A DNA stretch of 64,000 nt, taken from NCBI GenBank assembly GCA_020744425.1, contig JAGMUV010000019.1:434001-498000 (forward strand), given 5' to 3'. The DNA comes from Dactylonectria macrodidyma. Taxonomy: Eukaryota > Ascomycota > Sordariomycetes > Hypocreales > Nectriaceae. The position numbers and the translations under genes are program-made. The notes beneath the pieces are model-generated. The model ran no database searches and was not told the DNA's origin. It worked only from the letters and a program-made list of their open reading frames with translations. This document shows positions 35,060-45,325 of this stretch, in pieces. The first letter of the stretch is position 1. Each line of letters starts with the position of its first letter.

Positions 35060-36957
35060 ATGGACCAGCAACCCACAGATGTCGTGCGGAGGACCCGGAG
35101 GTGCCACACTCGGAGCCGTTCTGGATGCTTCACTTGCCGAAAACGTCGAGTTAGATGTGATGGAAACCAACCATTCTGGTGAGTATCAATACCGATCAGC
35201 CCAAAAGAAACACGAAATATTCGAAGACTGGGAACAAATCATACTCTTGTTACCTCTGCTAATAGTGGGCAGCCTGAGGTGTACTAATGCAGGGCGTTTA
35301 TGCGAGTTCCGCACCCCGTCTCTTCCGCTTCGAGACCGAAGGCCCAAGGCCCAAACTCTTCCCGGCCAGCAGCAGCCCTGGGTAGCGGAATCAACCCAGT
35401 TCCAGGTAGTGTGGAGTGGGCCTTTGGCCACGAAACTCACGGATCCGTTCGGTTCTTTTGCAATCAACATGCCATTCAAATCAAGAGAACTACTCCATTA
35501 CTGTGAGCGATATTGTGCATCTGTCCAAACGGGGTTGCTAATTAACTTGGTTTTAGTCCACCAAGCAACCCATACGTCCAACAACAATTCGGAACCAAAG
35601 GATACCGATATGTGAGTCCCGCTAGTTTCATCCGCAGTGAATAGCCAGTGCTCATTTCGCAGTTTAGCCGCCTTAGTTCAGCACCCACACACCCTCCGGA
35701 ATACTCTGCTCGTCGCCGGAATGCACTACGCTTGGAAAGCCAGAGGACTGCAAGCCTACGAGCTAACATTCTTATTCCATAAGATCGAGACCATCCGTCT
35801 ATTGAACGATTGGGTGGAGAACTCTCAGTCTGACGATTTGATGTCCGTGGTTCAGCATATCGCCACTCTATGCTTTATAGAGGTATGTCAATATTCTCAT
35901 CCAACACCCTTTTCCAACCAGGCTCACAATTGTTTGAAGTGCTCTTTAGGCAACATACCGGCAGCTGAAACGCATCTGGAAGGCCTCGTGACGGTGGTAG
36001 ACCTCCATCGACCCTTAAACTACGATCTCGACGATCAAATCGAAGTCAACGACGAGCTAATAAATCGATATTTAATCCTGTAAGTACAACAAAAAAAAAA
36101 TCAGTCACGCGTACGCTCATCTCTTCGACAGGTCGTGGCACTCGGTTCATGTACTCAAGAGCAGAGTCGAAGGAAGCAAAACTCTCAGAAAGATATTTGG
36201 ACCTACAAAAACCACACAATTCTCAAAGATGATCTCATTACTACATCAATGGCGCTCACAAGACATTGGGTCTTTTGAAACTCTTTTGAAGACCATACGC
36301 CTACTCCCATACTTTGGGGCACTTCCCGCTACAACGCCATTTCGTCCGATCGACGGACTTCCCATGATCGAATGCTTAAGAGTCTTGACCTTGTCAACTC
36401 AGTCAGCGAAATACGAACATGGCAATAACGATCCGTGCCTAATTTGGGCTGATGGCTCAGCATCAATGTTGACGCTTGAACTTATGAGCTCCCATATTTC
36501 ATCACTAGATGATGACAGAGGCCCAGCATTTGTTTCCTCGGCTTGTCTCCCTACTTCTTGGTGTGGGATCTCCGTCACTTCGGGGCTATACTTGCACAGC
36601 GTCTTAGAGCTTAGTAACGGTGGCGATCCCATAGATCCTCGATTGTTCAGGTGTCTAATTCTGATGCTGATGCGAGATCTTGGTCGGGATATCTATAAAG
36701 CAGACATGTATGGTCTTTCAGACTTCTGGTTCTGGAAGGCGTTTGTTGGAGCTTTCAGTTTAGCAAATCACCAGCTACATGAGTACGACGAGGCGCTGGA
36801 GGATATTGGAAACGAGCTCAACGGGTATATTCGAAGGTGGAGTGAGATTTCAACTGTCAGTCATTGGACAGAGGCTGAGAATAGGCTGTTTGGAATTACC
36901 TGGACTGAAAATGTGCCTTTGGCAGAATCAGTGTGGGAAACGGCAACAAAGGATTAG
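35060..36957 (+). CDS. Zn(II)2Cys6 transcription factor
   Basis: This nuclear DNA-binding regulator has 548 residues (535 if a 39-nt in-frame intron at 35884-35922 is removed). From ATG 35060 the first exon gives RTRRCHTRSRSGC then FTCRKRRVRCDGNQPF. Intron 35179-35272 splits a Cys codon, and the next exon continues LRCTNAGRLC. The result is a perfect CX2CX6CX6CX2CX6C zinc cluster at residues about 23-50. Further introns are 35503-35556, 35612-35662 and 36080-36131, all in phase. After a linker, TDPFGSFAINMPFKSRELLHY and the helical remainder match the DUF3468 fungal regulator domain. Its divergent neighbour is the alpha/beta hydrolase, a possible target. The start is supported because upstream ATGs are out of frame. 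Confidence 0.88.
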
Positions 36958-37222
36958 ACGATGTGGATATTACCAATGCCAATATCAATCACCACTCCAA
37001 ACAGTTTTACCGCCAAAATGATGCCGCATTTCACGAATTTGGACAAAGGAATGCAAGCATTTTGTTGATTGTCTGAATTGGCATGCTCCTCTCAATGGAC
37101 GCCGATCTCCCCTTGATGCCAACTAAAAGCTCCATTCATGACCGGTCGTCCTATCCACGTTCGGGGAAATGCAGATGAATCCTGCGATATCGTCATCTTC
37201 CTCCACCAAGCCAACAACACGC

Positions 37223-38236
37223 CTAACTATCCTCTTTCCATAACCACTTCTCAAACTCAACCGCATCTAGCTTATTCGGGACCTTTCTCTTCTTCGATCT
37301 CCAACGCATCGAGCAGCACCCGTAATCCTCATGACTAATGGGATTTTCCATCAACGACTTCGCCCGCCTTGTCTCCGGGCTGTCCTCACCTTCGCACACG
37401 ACTCGAGCGTGGTACGCGCGCCTTGCAAACACGACGGCTCGGGCCAGATCTCCATGGGCGGCGCTGATCCGGACTGCCGTGTCGTAGACCCTCGCCGTCA
37501 AGCCAGCAGCGCTGCCGCAATACTCGTCGTCTAGGTCTCGCAAAAAGGCGCGGCAGTTTGCTAGACTGGAGCCCGGGCTGTTGTGGACGGTGAGACGGTC
37601 GTCGATGAGGAGTTCCAGCTGGTGCATACGACTTCGCCGCGCGTCGCTGGCTTGGAGTTGGAGGTGAGGAAGCGAACACACGACGCAGTAGCAGTCAAAT
37701 CCAAATGACTCCTTCAATACTGCTTGGCGGGGTCGGGAGGGTAAATCTTCTGCCGTGTACGCGAGAGTGATTTCCTCGCCACATACGATATCACGGATGG
37801 CATGAACAGTCTCATGCCCTTGCTGGCGGTTCCAGCTGCCGTGTGAGTTCGGGAGGCAGCTATGATTGATGAGGGAGATGGTGGCGTAGACAGCTCCGAT
37901 ATCCGAGCCAGGTCCACAGCAGAGCGAGTTCGTCCTCATGATTCCGTAAAAGGGGAGCTTCCCAGGAAATTTGTTGTGAAGCAGGAGGAATTCCTGTTGC
38001 TCGGACTTTGGGAGTTGCTTCAACGTCGCTGCCACGACAGTGTCCATGTCCTCAGGCTTCATCGCGTACCCCGTGAGAATAGGCGTCTCGAGGAGTATGC
38101 GAGTTCCTCTGGCAATGTCACGTCTAGCCACTAGACCTCTGCCTCTTCCCGGAATCTCTAAGACTTCGAATAACGCATCTTCCGGTGTTTTCAAGTGGAC
38201 GATGTTTGACACCGTGTTGGCGATTGGCGTTGACAT
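37223..38236 (-). CDS. SET-domain protein
   Basis: This 337-residue protein has a SET lysine-methyltransferase fold. The N-terminal part reads VLEIPGRGRGLVARRDIARG, the opening strands of the domain. The core motif is SLINHSCLPN at about residues 120-130, followed by GEEITLAYT with the catalytic-site Tyr and the post-SET cysteines FDCYCVVC. It belongs to the SMYD-like/SET5-like fungal group whose substrates are mostly unknown; histone or non-histone targets are possible. The initiating ATG is at 38236, since the codon before it is GTG. A donor/acceptor pair upstream (GTAAGT near 38307 to TAG near 38256) suggests a 5'-UTR intron. Confidence 0.88.
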   Translation of the reverse strand: MSTPIANTVSNIVHLKTPEDALFEVLEIPGRGRGLVARRDIARGTRILLETPILTGYAMKPEDMDTVVAATLKQLPKSEQQEFLLLHNKFPGKLPFYGIMRTNSLCCGPGSDIGAVYATISLINHSCLPNSHGSWNRQQGHETVHAIRDIVCGEEITLAYTAEDLPSRPRQAVLKESFGFDCYCVVCSLPHLQLQASDARRSRMHQLELLIDDRLTVHNSPGSSLANCRAFLRDLDDEYCGSAAGLTARVYDTAVRISAAHGDLARAVVFARRAYHARVVCEGEDSPETRRAKSLMENPISHEDYGCCSMRWRSKKRKVPNKLDAVEFEKWLWKEDS

Positions 38237-41200
38237 CACGAATCCGTTGGGCTATATTGGACATCAGATCAGTACGGATCCAGGAGGATCAAATGAAATA
38301 ACTTACCTTTCTAGGCACAGCTCGTCTTGATTGGAATTCCCGAAATAGCTGTGTGCGCAACTTTGAGTGTTGCTGAGTTGGCGATTGTGCAAATGTGATA
38401 TTGACAGGCAGTTAATATGAGGTACGATTTGCGGGCAGCACTTAGGGTCGCAACATGCATAGGAGTAGGATAAGATTCAGTTCGATTCCCTACCCCATCT
38501 GTCGGCCATATTTATCACAGTGCCAGATAGTTTGCTACCATCTATTTTCATGTATTTGCTGGCCCACTTTAGTCTTTCATAGGTGCTGTGCTTCAACACA
38601 GCTTGCTAACAAACCGTTGCTCGCTTTACTAAGCACTGGACACGCCATGAGTGCAACTCGATGCAAAAACGAGATAATTGATGGTTCCTTTCTATAAAGG
38701 CAAACGAGAATTAGTTGTGTGATTTTACTGCGAATCTCTCCGTGACGGTTCCACATCACGTTTTCGCGAAGCTTCCTTGATGCGCTGACCCGCGCGCATC
38801 ACTTGCCAGCGTTGTTCGATACAACATCCCTCACATCAACTAGATCAAGCTAAATGCAATTACCTCAACAAGCATGGAAAATTATGAGGACTCATGGCAG
38901 TTTGAAAGTAGTTTGCTACGTGCATACTTTTGCTTGGCCGGTATGTTCGGGTTATATTCGCGCGATACGTCTCCCGCTCAGGAAACAAGAAATTCACGGC
39001 AAACAACCGAAATCTTTTTTCCAGCGCTTGCAGTGTAGCAACTGATAATTTTACATGTATGCTATCTATGACAATCATCTTTTATCTCCATTATGCATGC
39101 AATCTAAGCCTTAGTCACAGTGGCGGTGATGGACATGCAAATTGCAAGTGTCTCTAGGGTAGACCGGAAATTTGGGAGTTCAGAACGGCTATCGCACCTG
39201 TGCATCCTCACCACGAGATCCAATAAGATCCGCACTCACTGCGACAAGCATAACAAAGTTAATTGGGGTCAAATGGGATGCTGCGACTGGCAAAATCAGA
39301 TGCTGTCTTTCAAATATCTGACCACAACCACTGCATCCACATCGGTTCCGCAGATTTGCTAATGTGTACGTAAAATGGAGCATGGGTGCGGTGGGTAACG
39401 CAACCCCTTCACCTCCTCATGGTCGCGAGGGACCATCACACAAGCATTTGTTCATCTATCTCATTACGAAATAACAGATTAGAAAAGAGGAAACCATTAT
39501 TCAATCCCCATGGTCAATCTGCGGAGAGAGATGGCGAATGTGGGAGGAAACTCCGGGGATAAGAATTGCTGCGGAGGTGAAGGTTGCGGAGATGGTTTAT
39601 GGAGACGTCAAACTCATGATGAGGGAGTCGGAAATACACCGACATGTTCAACCCCATTTCTGGATTGGCTATGAGATACTCGACACAAATGCTAGTATTA
39701 AACAGAGACGCCGCATACCAAGAATTCGACCAACATGGGTCTCTGTGGCATAGACGTAGTGAAATGGCTGGAATTTCAAATGACGAAGCAAGAGCACATC
39801 TTCATGAGAGTCTATAAAACAACATCTACGCCTGGGCTAAAGTGGAATACTGAAATCAGTGATATTTCGACTACAACGAACCCCGCTGAGGTATTTGGGT
39901 CTCCCAGTACGGCCAAATTTCTCTACAATACCATTCTTCGAGTAAGCGCATGGGTTCAGGCGCGCCCTTTGATGCTCACTGATGATTACTCTTCCCATGA
40001 TATTGTCACGACCCGCTATATAAGTGGTACCGGATGAGAGACCGGAGGCCAAAACACGAGCCACTTGGACCAGTCTTGGGGGGCATTCGTGATGGCGCCA
40101 TGTCCAAGGAACTTGTGATGTGATTCTGGAAGCGTGCAACGTGGTTTTTCAGCTGCAGCGAGGGTCTTGAATGACCCGCCAAACCATGCATACCGATCAA
40201 GCATACCATCCCACGTTTGCTGTCTTTTCTTTTTTTGTTCCAGTGACGATGCCGCAATACGTACATCTGTGAATCGATCAATCACCATGTTAATGGATCA
40301 TCTCGACCCCTGCTCGGCTAGACGGGGATCGGCAGACAAACCGAGACGCAAACAGGCGGCAGCCGCGCGCCGATTGGTCTGCGCTTTCGCCTCCTACGTA
40401 AGCTGTTTCAATTTCCTTTGGGCTGTCTCTACTGTGTGGCCACTTTTTGGGACCCCATCAGACCGCTAGGTTGCCGGCTGTTCCCTTAGCTCCGGCGAAA
40501 CCGTTGGGACGTGAAAGGCGCCGTGTCGGACTGTTTTCTGAGGCGGGTTCAGAATTTAGAGGGGTTGATCAGCAGTGAGGAAGTGGCTAAAGCGAGGCAA
40601 TGGTGACGGTGTTTTGACCGACGTGTGTGCTGCAACGCGAAGTGGTGGCCTGCATCATGGATATTTGCCGCGACGCCACCATCTCCAAACTGCCAGGCTT
40701 TCTAGAAAGAAACGGCAAATCAATTGAACAAACCTGAGAAAGGCCAGGGATGAACCCCAGGCTTGGCGCACTCTCGGCAGCTTGGGCTTGGTGTCTTCTT
40801 GGCCTGCTTGGCGCATTCAGACCGCGCATCAGATCAGGCCCAACCCACACGGAGCCGCGCTTCGATATCGATAGAGGCAGCCCTGCAGCGACGACAACAA
40901 CCAACACCGGCAGACGTTATACAACACAGTTTGTCAAAATATCCCACGCCCTTCCACGAGAACATGCAACAGCATAAGTGAGTGAACTCCCGGTACGCCC
41001 GGGGGGTCCGCTGTCGTGAGTAATAATGAAGTTTTTTTTTTTAACTGGAGCAGGTCGGCTAAGTCGGATGCTTAGCTCACGAGCCCATTCACCAGGGCTC
41101 CTTTTCTATAACCACGGGCCAACCGCGTCGGCCGTAGATCCGCGACAGCGCCGCAAAAGGGAATCATCAACATGCGAGTTAATTAATTCCAGCAAAAAGA

Positions 41201-42505
41201 GCCGACGCGTAGATTAAGCCCTTCTTTCCGGGCTCCGCTTCGCCACCTACTGAACAATCCTGGGCCACCACGAGCTTCTCACCCACGGGGAACGAGAGCG
41301 TGGGTTAGATGGCTTGCAGATGGAACTTTGCTGGAAACACGGGATTGTGGGAGGATGACGGAGGATTGGAAATCGCTCGGAGCGGACCGCGTGTGAGGTA
41401 TTTAGAAGCTCGTCAGTCGTATGGTTTCCAGTCTCGTGATTGTTCATGATATTGTGGATGCTGGATCCCGCGGGGCAGCATCTCGAAGTTTGATATCGCC
41501 CTGGTCTCAACGCTGAACCATGCTATCTGCCATCATCAACGCGGTCTGACGATAGAACTGTGCTTTCTATTAGTGACGATGCGAACAGGAGTGGTTTCGA
41601 AGAAATCAGCTATCTCTCACATCTGACCATCAACGCCCGCAATGATGGAGCCTTCCACGGCTACTCCGGTGTGGTGGTCCAAGAGCGAGCCGCTGTGCCC
41701 GTCGCTCGGGGAATGATAGCTTCAAACCTCAGATCAATGCATCTACATGCTCAGAATGCCATTATCGGCCTTTGAAATTGGGTTCCCAACACCATTTTCA
41801 ACCCGCATTTCCCCAGGCTTGCATGAACAAGAACCCCAAGCTAACGCATCCCAATCACCTCCGGCGTATGGAGTATCGCCACCACTCCGCATAATTCAAG
41901 TTCAAAGGCCGAAGGGCCGCAAAAATATGTGGAATCTACGCTCCGCGGCTCCTGTTCTAGAACAAATGCACGAGGTCCTTCCACCAGGGGACCGGGTTTG
42001 ATCATGGGCAGTCCGGCTTTTGTGGAGAATTGTGTGTGGAGCACACCGCGCTGGAGCCTCAAGGAAACCCAGCACACGGGGTCGGATGTTGGAGAAGCTT
42101 GCGAGTCGTTACGCAACCTGAATTGCTATTTGCTTTTACTATGGGCTTTTAGTTGATAACGTGCCGGGTCCGGGGCGGGGACCCCAGAGTCATTCCCGGT
42201 CTGCTTCCGGTCCATCTGAAGGATAGGCCGAAGGGGAGAGTGTCATTGAACCTTGACAAGCGTGTTTCTAAGGTCCATCTTTCCCATTGTCCGTCTTTTC
42301 CACATTGGTATGCCACGCTCCATAATCCCCCTGCTCCATCTTCCACGCTACCTATGCTAAGCACTAGTGATTGACAAAGCCTTTTAAGAAAGACTCTCTT
42401 CCCCAAGACAATCCTATTCATTAGCCTCTGGTTCCAACACGCTATCCGACTTTCACATCCTGCTCCTCCTCTCCTCCTCAACACCACACACTCAAACCCG
42501 ACAAT
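38237..42505. other. Long gene-poor stretch
   Basis: About 4.3 kb lie here without a recognisable gene on either strand. Frames around 39735-40037, 40134-40469, 40750-40981 and 41560-42156 lack domains and splice continuity. A poly-T tract sits at 41032-41042. The last 150 bases form the pyrimidine-rich leader of the permease. Decayed mobile sequence is possible but no terminal repeats were found by eye. Confidence 0.5.
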
Positions 42506-44092
42506 ATGGAGGACTTACACGACCCGCATAAGCCCCAGGCTCTCAGCGAGGATGCGGCCGCCCTCCAGCAGATGGGCCACAAACAGGAGCTGCAGCGCAA
42601 CTTCTCCAAGGTGTCCATGCTGGGTCTCGCCTTTGCCATCCTCAACACCTGGACTGCCCTGTCCACCTCCATCAACCTCGCCCTGCCTTCCGGTGGTCCT
42701 AGCGCTATTATCTGGGGCCTCATGGTCGCTGGCGTCTGCAACCTGTGCCTCGCCTGCTCACTCGCTGAGTTCTTGTCCGCATATCCTACCGCTGGTGGCC
42801 AGTATCACTGGGCTGCTATTGTCGCCTGGCCGCGCTGGTCGCGGGGTATCAGCTATGTAACGGGATGGATCAACGTTGCGGGATGGGTTGCTCTGACTGC
42901 CACTGGTCCTCTCCTCGGAAGCACCATCATCGTCGACACCATCGCTTTCATGACTCCCAGCTACACATACGAGACTTGGCACCAATTCCTCATCTACGTC
43001 GGCTTCACCTTCCTCGCCCTTGTCATCAACACTTTTGCTACCCGCCTTTTGCCGCTCTTCAACAAGACGGCCTTCCTATGGAGTATGGCCGGCTTCATCA
43101 TCATCAGCATCACCGTCCTGGCTTGCGCCACCCCGGACTTCCAGAGCGGCAGCTTCGTCTACGGCAAGTTCCTCAACGAGGTCGGCTGGCCTGATGGCCT
43201 GGCCTGGATGCTCGGTCTTCTGCAGGGCGCCTTTGCCCTGACTGGCTTCGACGCCACCGCGCATATGATTGAGGAGATTCCTAACGCTCGCGAGGAGGGA
43301 CCTAAGATTATGATCTACTGCATCCTGATCGGTATGGGATCCGGCTTCGTCTTCCTCAGCTGCCTGCTATTCGTCATGAGCGACCTCGAGACGGTCCTCA
43401 ACTCCACAGCCGGCCCTCTTCTCCAGATCTTCTTCGACGCCACCAACAGCAAGGCCGGCAGTGTCTGCCTCGTCATGTTCCCACTCATGTGCATGGTCTT
43501 CACTTCCACCGCCCTCATGACTACCAGCGCTCGCATGACTTACGCCTTTGCCCGAGACCGCGGCCTTCCCTTTAGCCGCATCTGGGCCGCTGTTCACCCC
43601 ACACTTGATGTGCCGCTCAACGCCCTGATCTGGACCTCTACCTGGGTCATCATCTTTGGCTTGATTCTGCTTGGATCTAGCAGCACCTTCAATGCCATCA
43701 CCGCCGCCTCCGTCGTCGCTCTGGGCGTCACCTACGCCATCCCTCCTGCTATCAACGTCCTTCGCGGAGGAAACATGCTTCCCGAGTCTCGAGTGTTCAA
43801 GCTCAGCACCCCCGTTCGATGGGCGTGCAACTTGGTCGGAATCGCCTGGGCCATCTTGACCACCGTCCTTTTCGTCTTCCCTCCCGAGATGGACGTGACT
43901 TCTTCCAACATGAACTACTGCGTTGCCGCATTTGGTGTCATCCTGCTCATCGCCGCCGGCACCTGGGTCGTTGATGGACGCAAGCACTACAAGGGACCCC
44001 GTCTTGAAGTGTGTGACATTGACGGTGTGGACAACTTCTCTGGCGAGGCTAGCTCGTCGCCCGAGGAGGAAAGCAAGGCCGCCATGAAGTAG
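42506..44092 (+). CDS. APC-family amine/amino-acid permease (choline/GABA type)
   Basis: This 528-residue permease is encoded in one exon. It has about twelve hydrophobic helices with short cytosolic ends. The N-terminal segment FSKVSMLGLAFAILNTW is the first-helix signature of the yeast amino-acid/choline transporter family. ACSLAEFLSAYPTAGGQYHW is the strongly conserved second segment, and GFDATAHMIEEIPNA is the loop after helix 6. DRGLPFSRIWAAVHP follows helix 8. Members import choline, GABA or related amines with protons; the precise substrate is not readable. Codon usage is C-rich. Its stop codon lies only 54 bp from the convergent methyltransferase. Confidence 0.92.
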   Translation: MEDLHDPHKPQALSEDAAALQQMGHKQELQRNFSKVSMLGLAFAILNTWTALSTSINLALPSGGPSAIIWGLMVAGVCNLCLACSLAEFLSAYPTAGGQYHWAAIVAWPRWSRGISYVTGWINVAGWVALTATGPLLGSTIIVDTIAFMTPSYTYETWHQFLIYVGFTFLALVINTFATRLLPLFNKTAFLWSMAGFIIISITVLACATPDFQSGSFVYGKFLNEVGWPDGLAWMLGLLQGAFALTGFDATAHMIEEIPNAREEGPKIMIYCILIGMGSGFVFLSCLLFVMSDLETVLNSTAGPLLQIFFDATNSKAGSVCLVMFPLMCMVFTSTALMTTSARMTYAFARDRGLPFSRIWAAVHPTLDVPLNALIWTSTWVIIFGLILLGSSSTFNAITAASVVALGVTYAIPPAINVLRGGNMLPESRVFKLSTPVRWACNLVGIAWAILTTVLFVFPPEMDVTSSNMNYCVAAFGVILLIAAGTWVVDGRKHYKGPRLEVCDIDGVDNFSGEASSSPEEESKAAMK

Positions 44093-44146
44093 ACCATGGT
44101 TGACTTTCAATGTTCCTGTATCCTAGATAGTATTTCTCGTTCATAC

Positions 44147-44857
44147 CTATCGAGCGATGATTAAATAAACAAAGCTTAGAATTCCACGATATTTGACCAA
44201 GTAATCTTGCTCCCTCTGAGCCTGTTGGTTGCCTATTTCTTCCGCACGAGGATCCTTGGGGTTGGCAAGAATCCATTCCCTCAACCCAGCGCGGTGCTTC
44301 GATTCGAATTGGTCCCATTCTCGTTGATCAGCTGTGCTCAGGCGGAGTACTTGCCAGCCCGTGTCTCTACACATGGCAACCAGGTCGGATAGATGAGGAA
44401 TCTCGTCTCCAAACAGTTGGCGAGCCTCTTCAGTTGGCGACCTCTCCCAACACATGTCTCCCACGAGCACCCTGCCCCGCGGGACGATGTTTGCGAGCCG
44501 TTCGAGCATGGCACGACTTCCCCCAAACGCATGCGATGACCCAATGCATATTGCCCGATCCATCTTCTCCTCCCACTTGTCGGCAGACAGTTCAACGAAT
44601 GTCGCGGCCAAATGTCGTTCTTGAGCAGCCGCTTTACCCCGATCTAAGGCGGTCGCGTCAATATCCACGCCGACCCCGCGTGCTCCCGTCTTTGTAATGG
44701 CTCGAAGAAGTAGCTCGCCCCAACCGCAGCCGAGATCTACTATACTGTCGGTGGGGCCTGGTTGAAGATCTTCGAGTAATCGTTCGGCATGGCTTTCAGA
44801 CAGCGGGGCGTTCCATGTGAGATGAGAGTACTGTGCTCGAGTAGGAGATTGATCCAT
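44147..44857 (-). CDS. SAM-dependent methyltransferase
   Basis: This is a 236-residue class I methyltransferase without an intron. Motif I is SIVDLGCGWGELLLR at about residue 40. The acidic ribose-binding residue lies in GVGVDIDATALDRG, and RAICIGSSHAFGG forms the motif II/III region. The ATG at 44857 is the start, since the codon before it is TTG. The GSSHAFGG segment and overall size resemble small-molecule methyltransferases of the UbiE/cyclopropane type; the acceptor is unknown. It is arranged tail-to-tail with the APC permease. Confidence 0.85.
   Translation of the reverse strand: MDQSPTRAQYSHLTWNAPLSESHAERLLEDLQPGPTDSIVDLGCGWGELLLRAITKTGARGVGVDIDATALDRGKAAAQERHLAATFVELSADKWEEKMDRAICIGSSHAFGGSRAMLERLANIVPRGRVLVGDMCWERSPTEEARQLFGDEIPHLSDLVAMCRDTGWQVLRLSTADQREWDQFESKHRAGLREWILANPKDPRAEEIGNQQAQREQDYLVKYRGILSFVYLIIAR
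44164..44169 (+). terminator. Poly(A) signal of the permease
   Basis: AATAAA lies about 72 nt after the permease stop and inside the last codons of the convergent methyltransferase gene, so the two transcripts must overlap at their 3' ends if it is used. Confidence 0.4.
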
Positions 44858-45325
44858 CAAGGGATAGAAAATAATCGACAGAACGTAGAACAGTAGTTGA
44901 AATGAAGAAAGATGGCAATGTCAGCGCGGGGTTGGACTTGGGGGTGATCTTTTGAGTGACTCATTGTCTGCCAGCTTCATGGGTGTCTCGGTCAAATTCC
45001 CTCCTCATTGGCTGGGAGCCTGGGAATCACTTGGCACCATCAGTGCAGGCAGTCCTTTCCGAATACGGCATTGCGACTCTATCACTTCAGCCCGAGAGCT
45101 GCACATTTTGCTGGTAGTCTCCTCTAATGTGAAATAGACTGTCGTTGACAGATGGACGAGTTGGCGTGTTCGGCAGAATCATGCGTAATACTGCAATTTG
45201 GACTTGCTAAAAGTTGAAGCTTTAAAATGGAACAGCCTCAAGCGGATGCTTATCTCCTCATTTGTGGACTTCGGCTCGATATTTGAGCACCCAAACCAGG
45301 GGCCAATTTGCTATACACGATAATC
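44858..45325. other. Intergenic spacer
   Basis: This is the promoter of the methyltransferase and the 3' flank of the NO VEIN-like gene. I see no gene. Confidence 0.6.

Noticed and set aside
43367..44110. 247-codon open frame antisense to the APC permease
   Set aside because: Same cause: it is a shadow of the biased permease codons and reads as Gly/Asp-rich filler.
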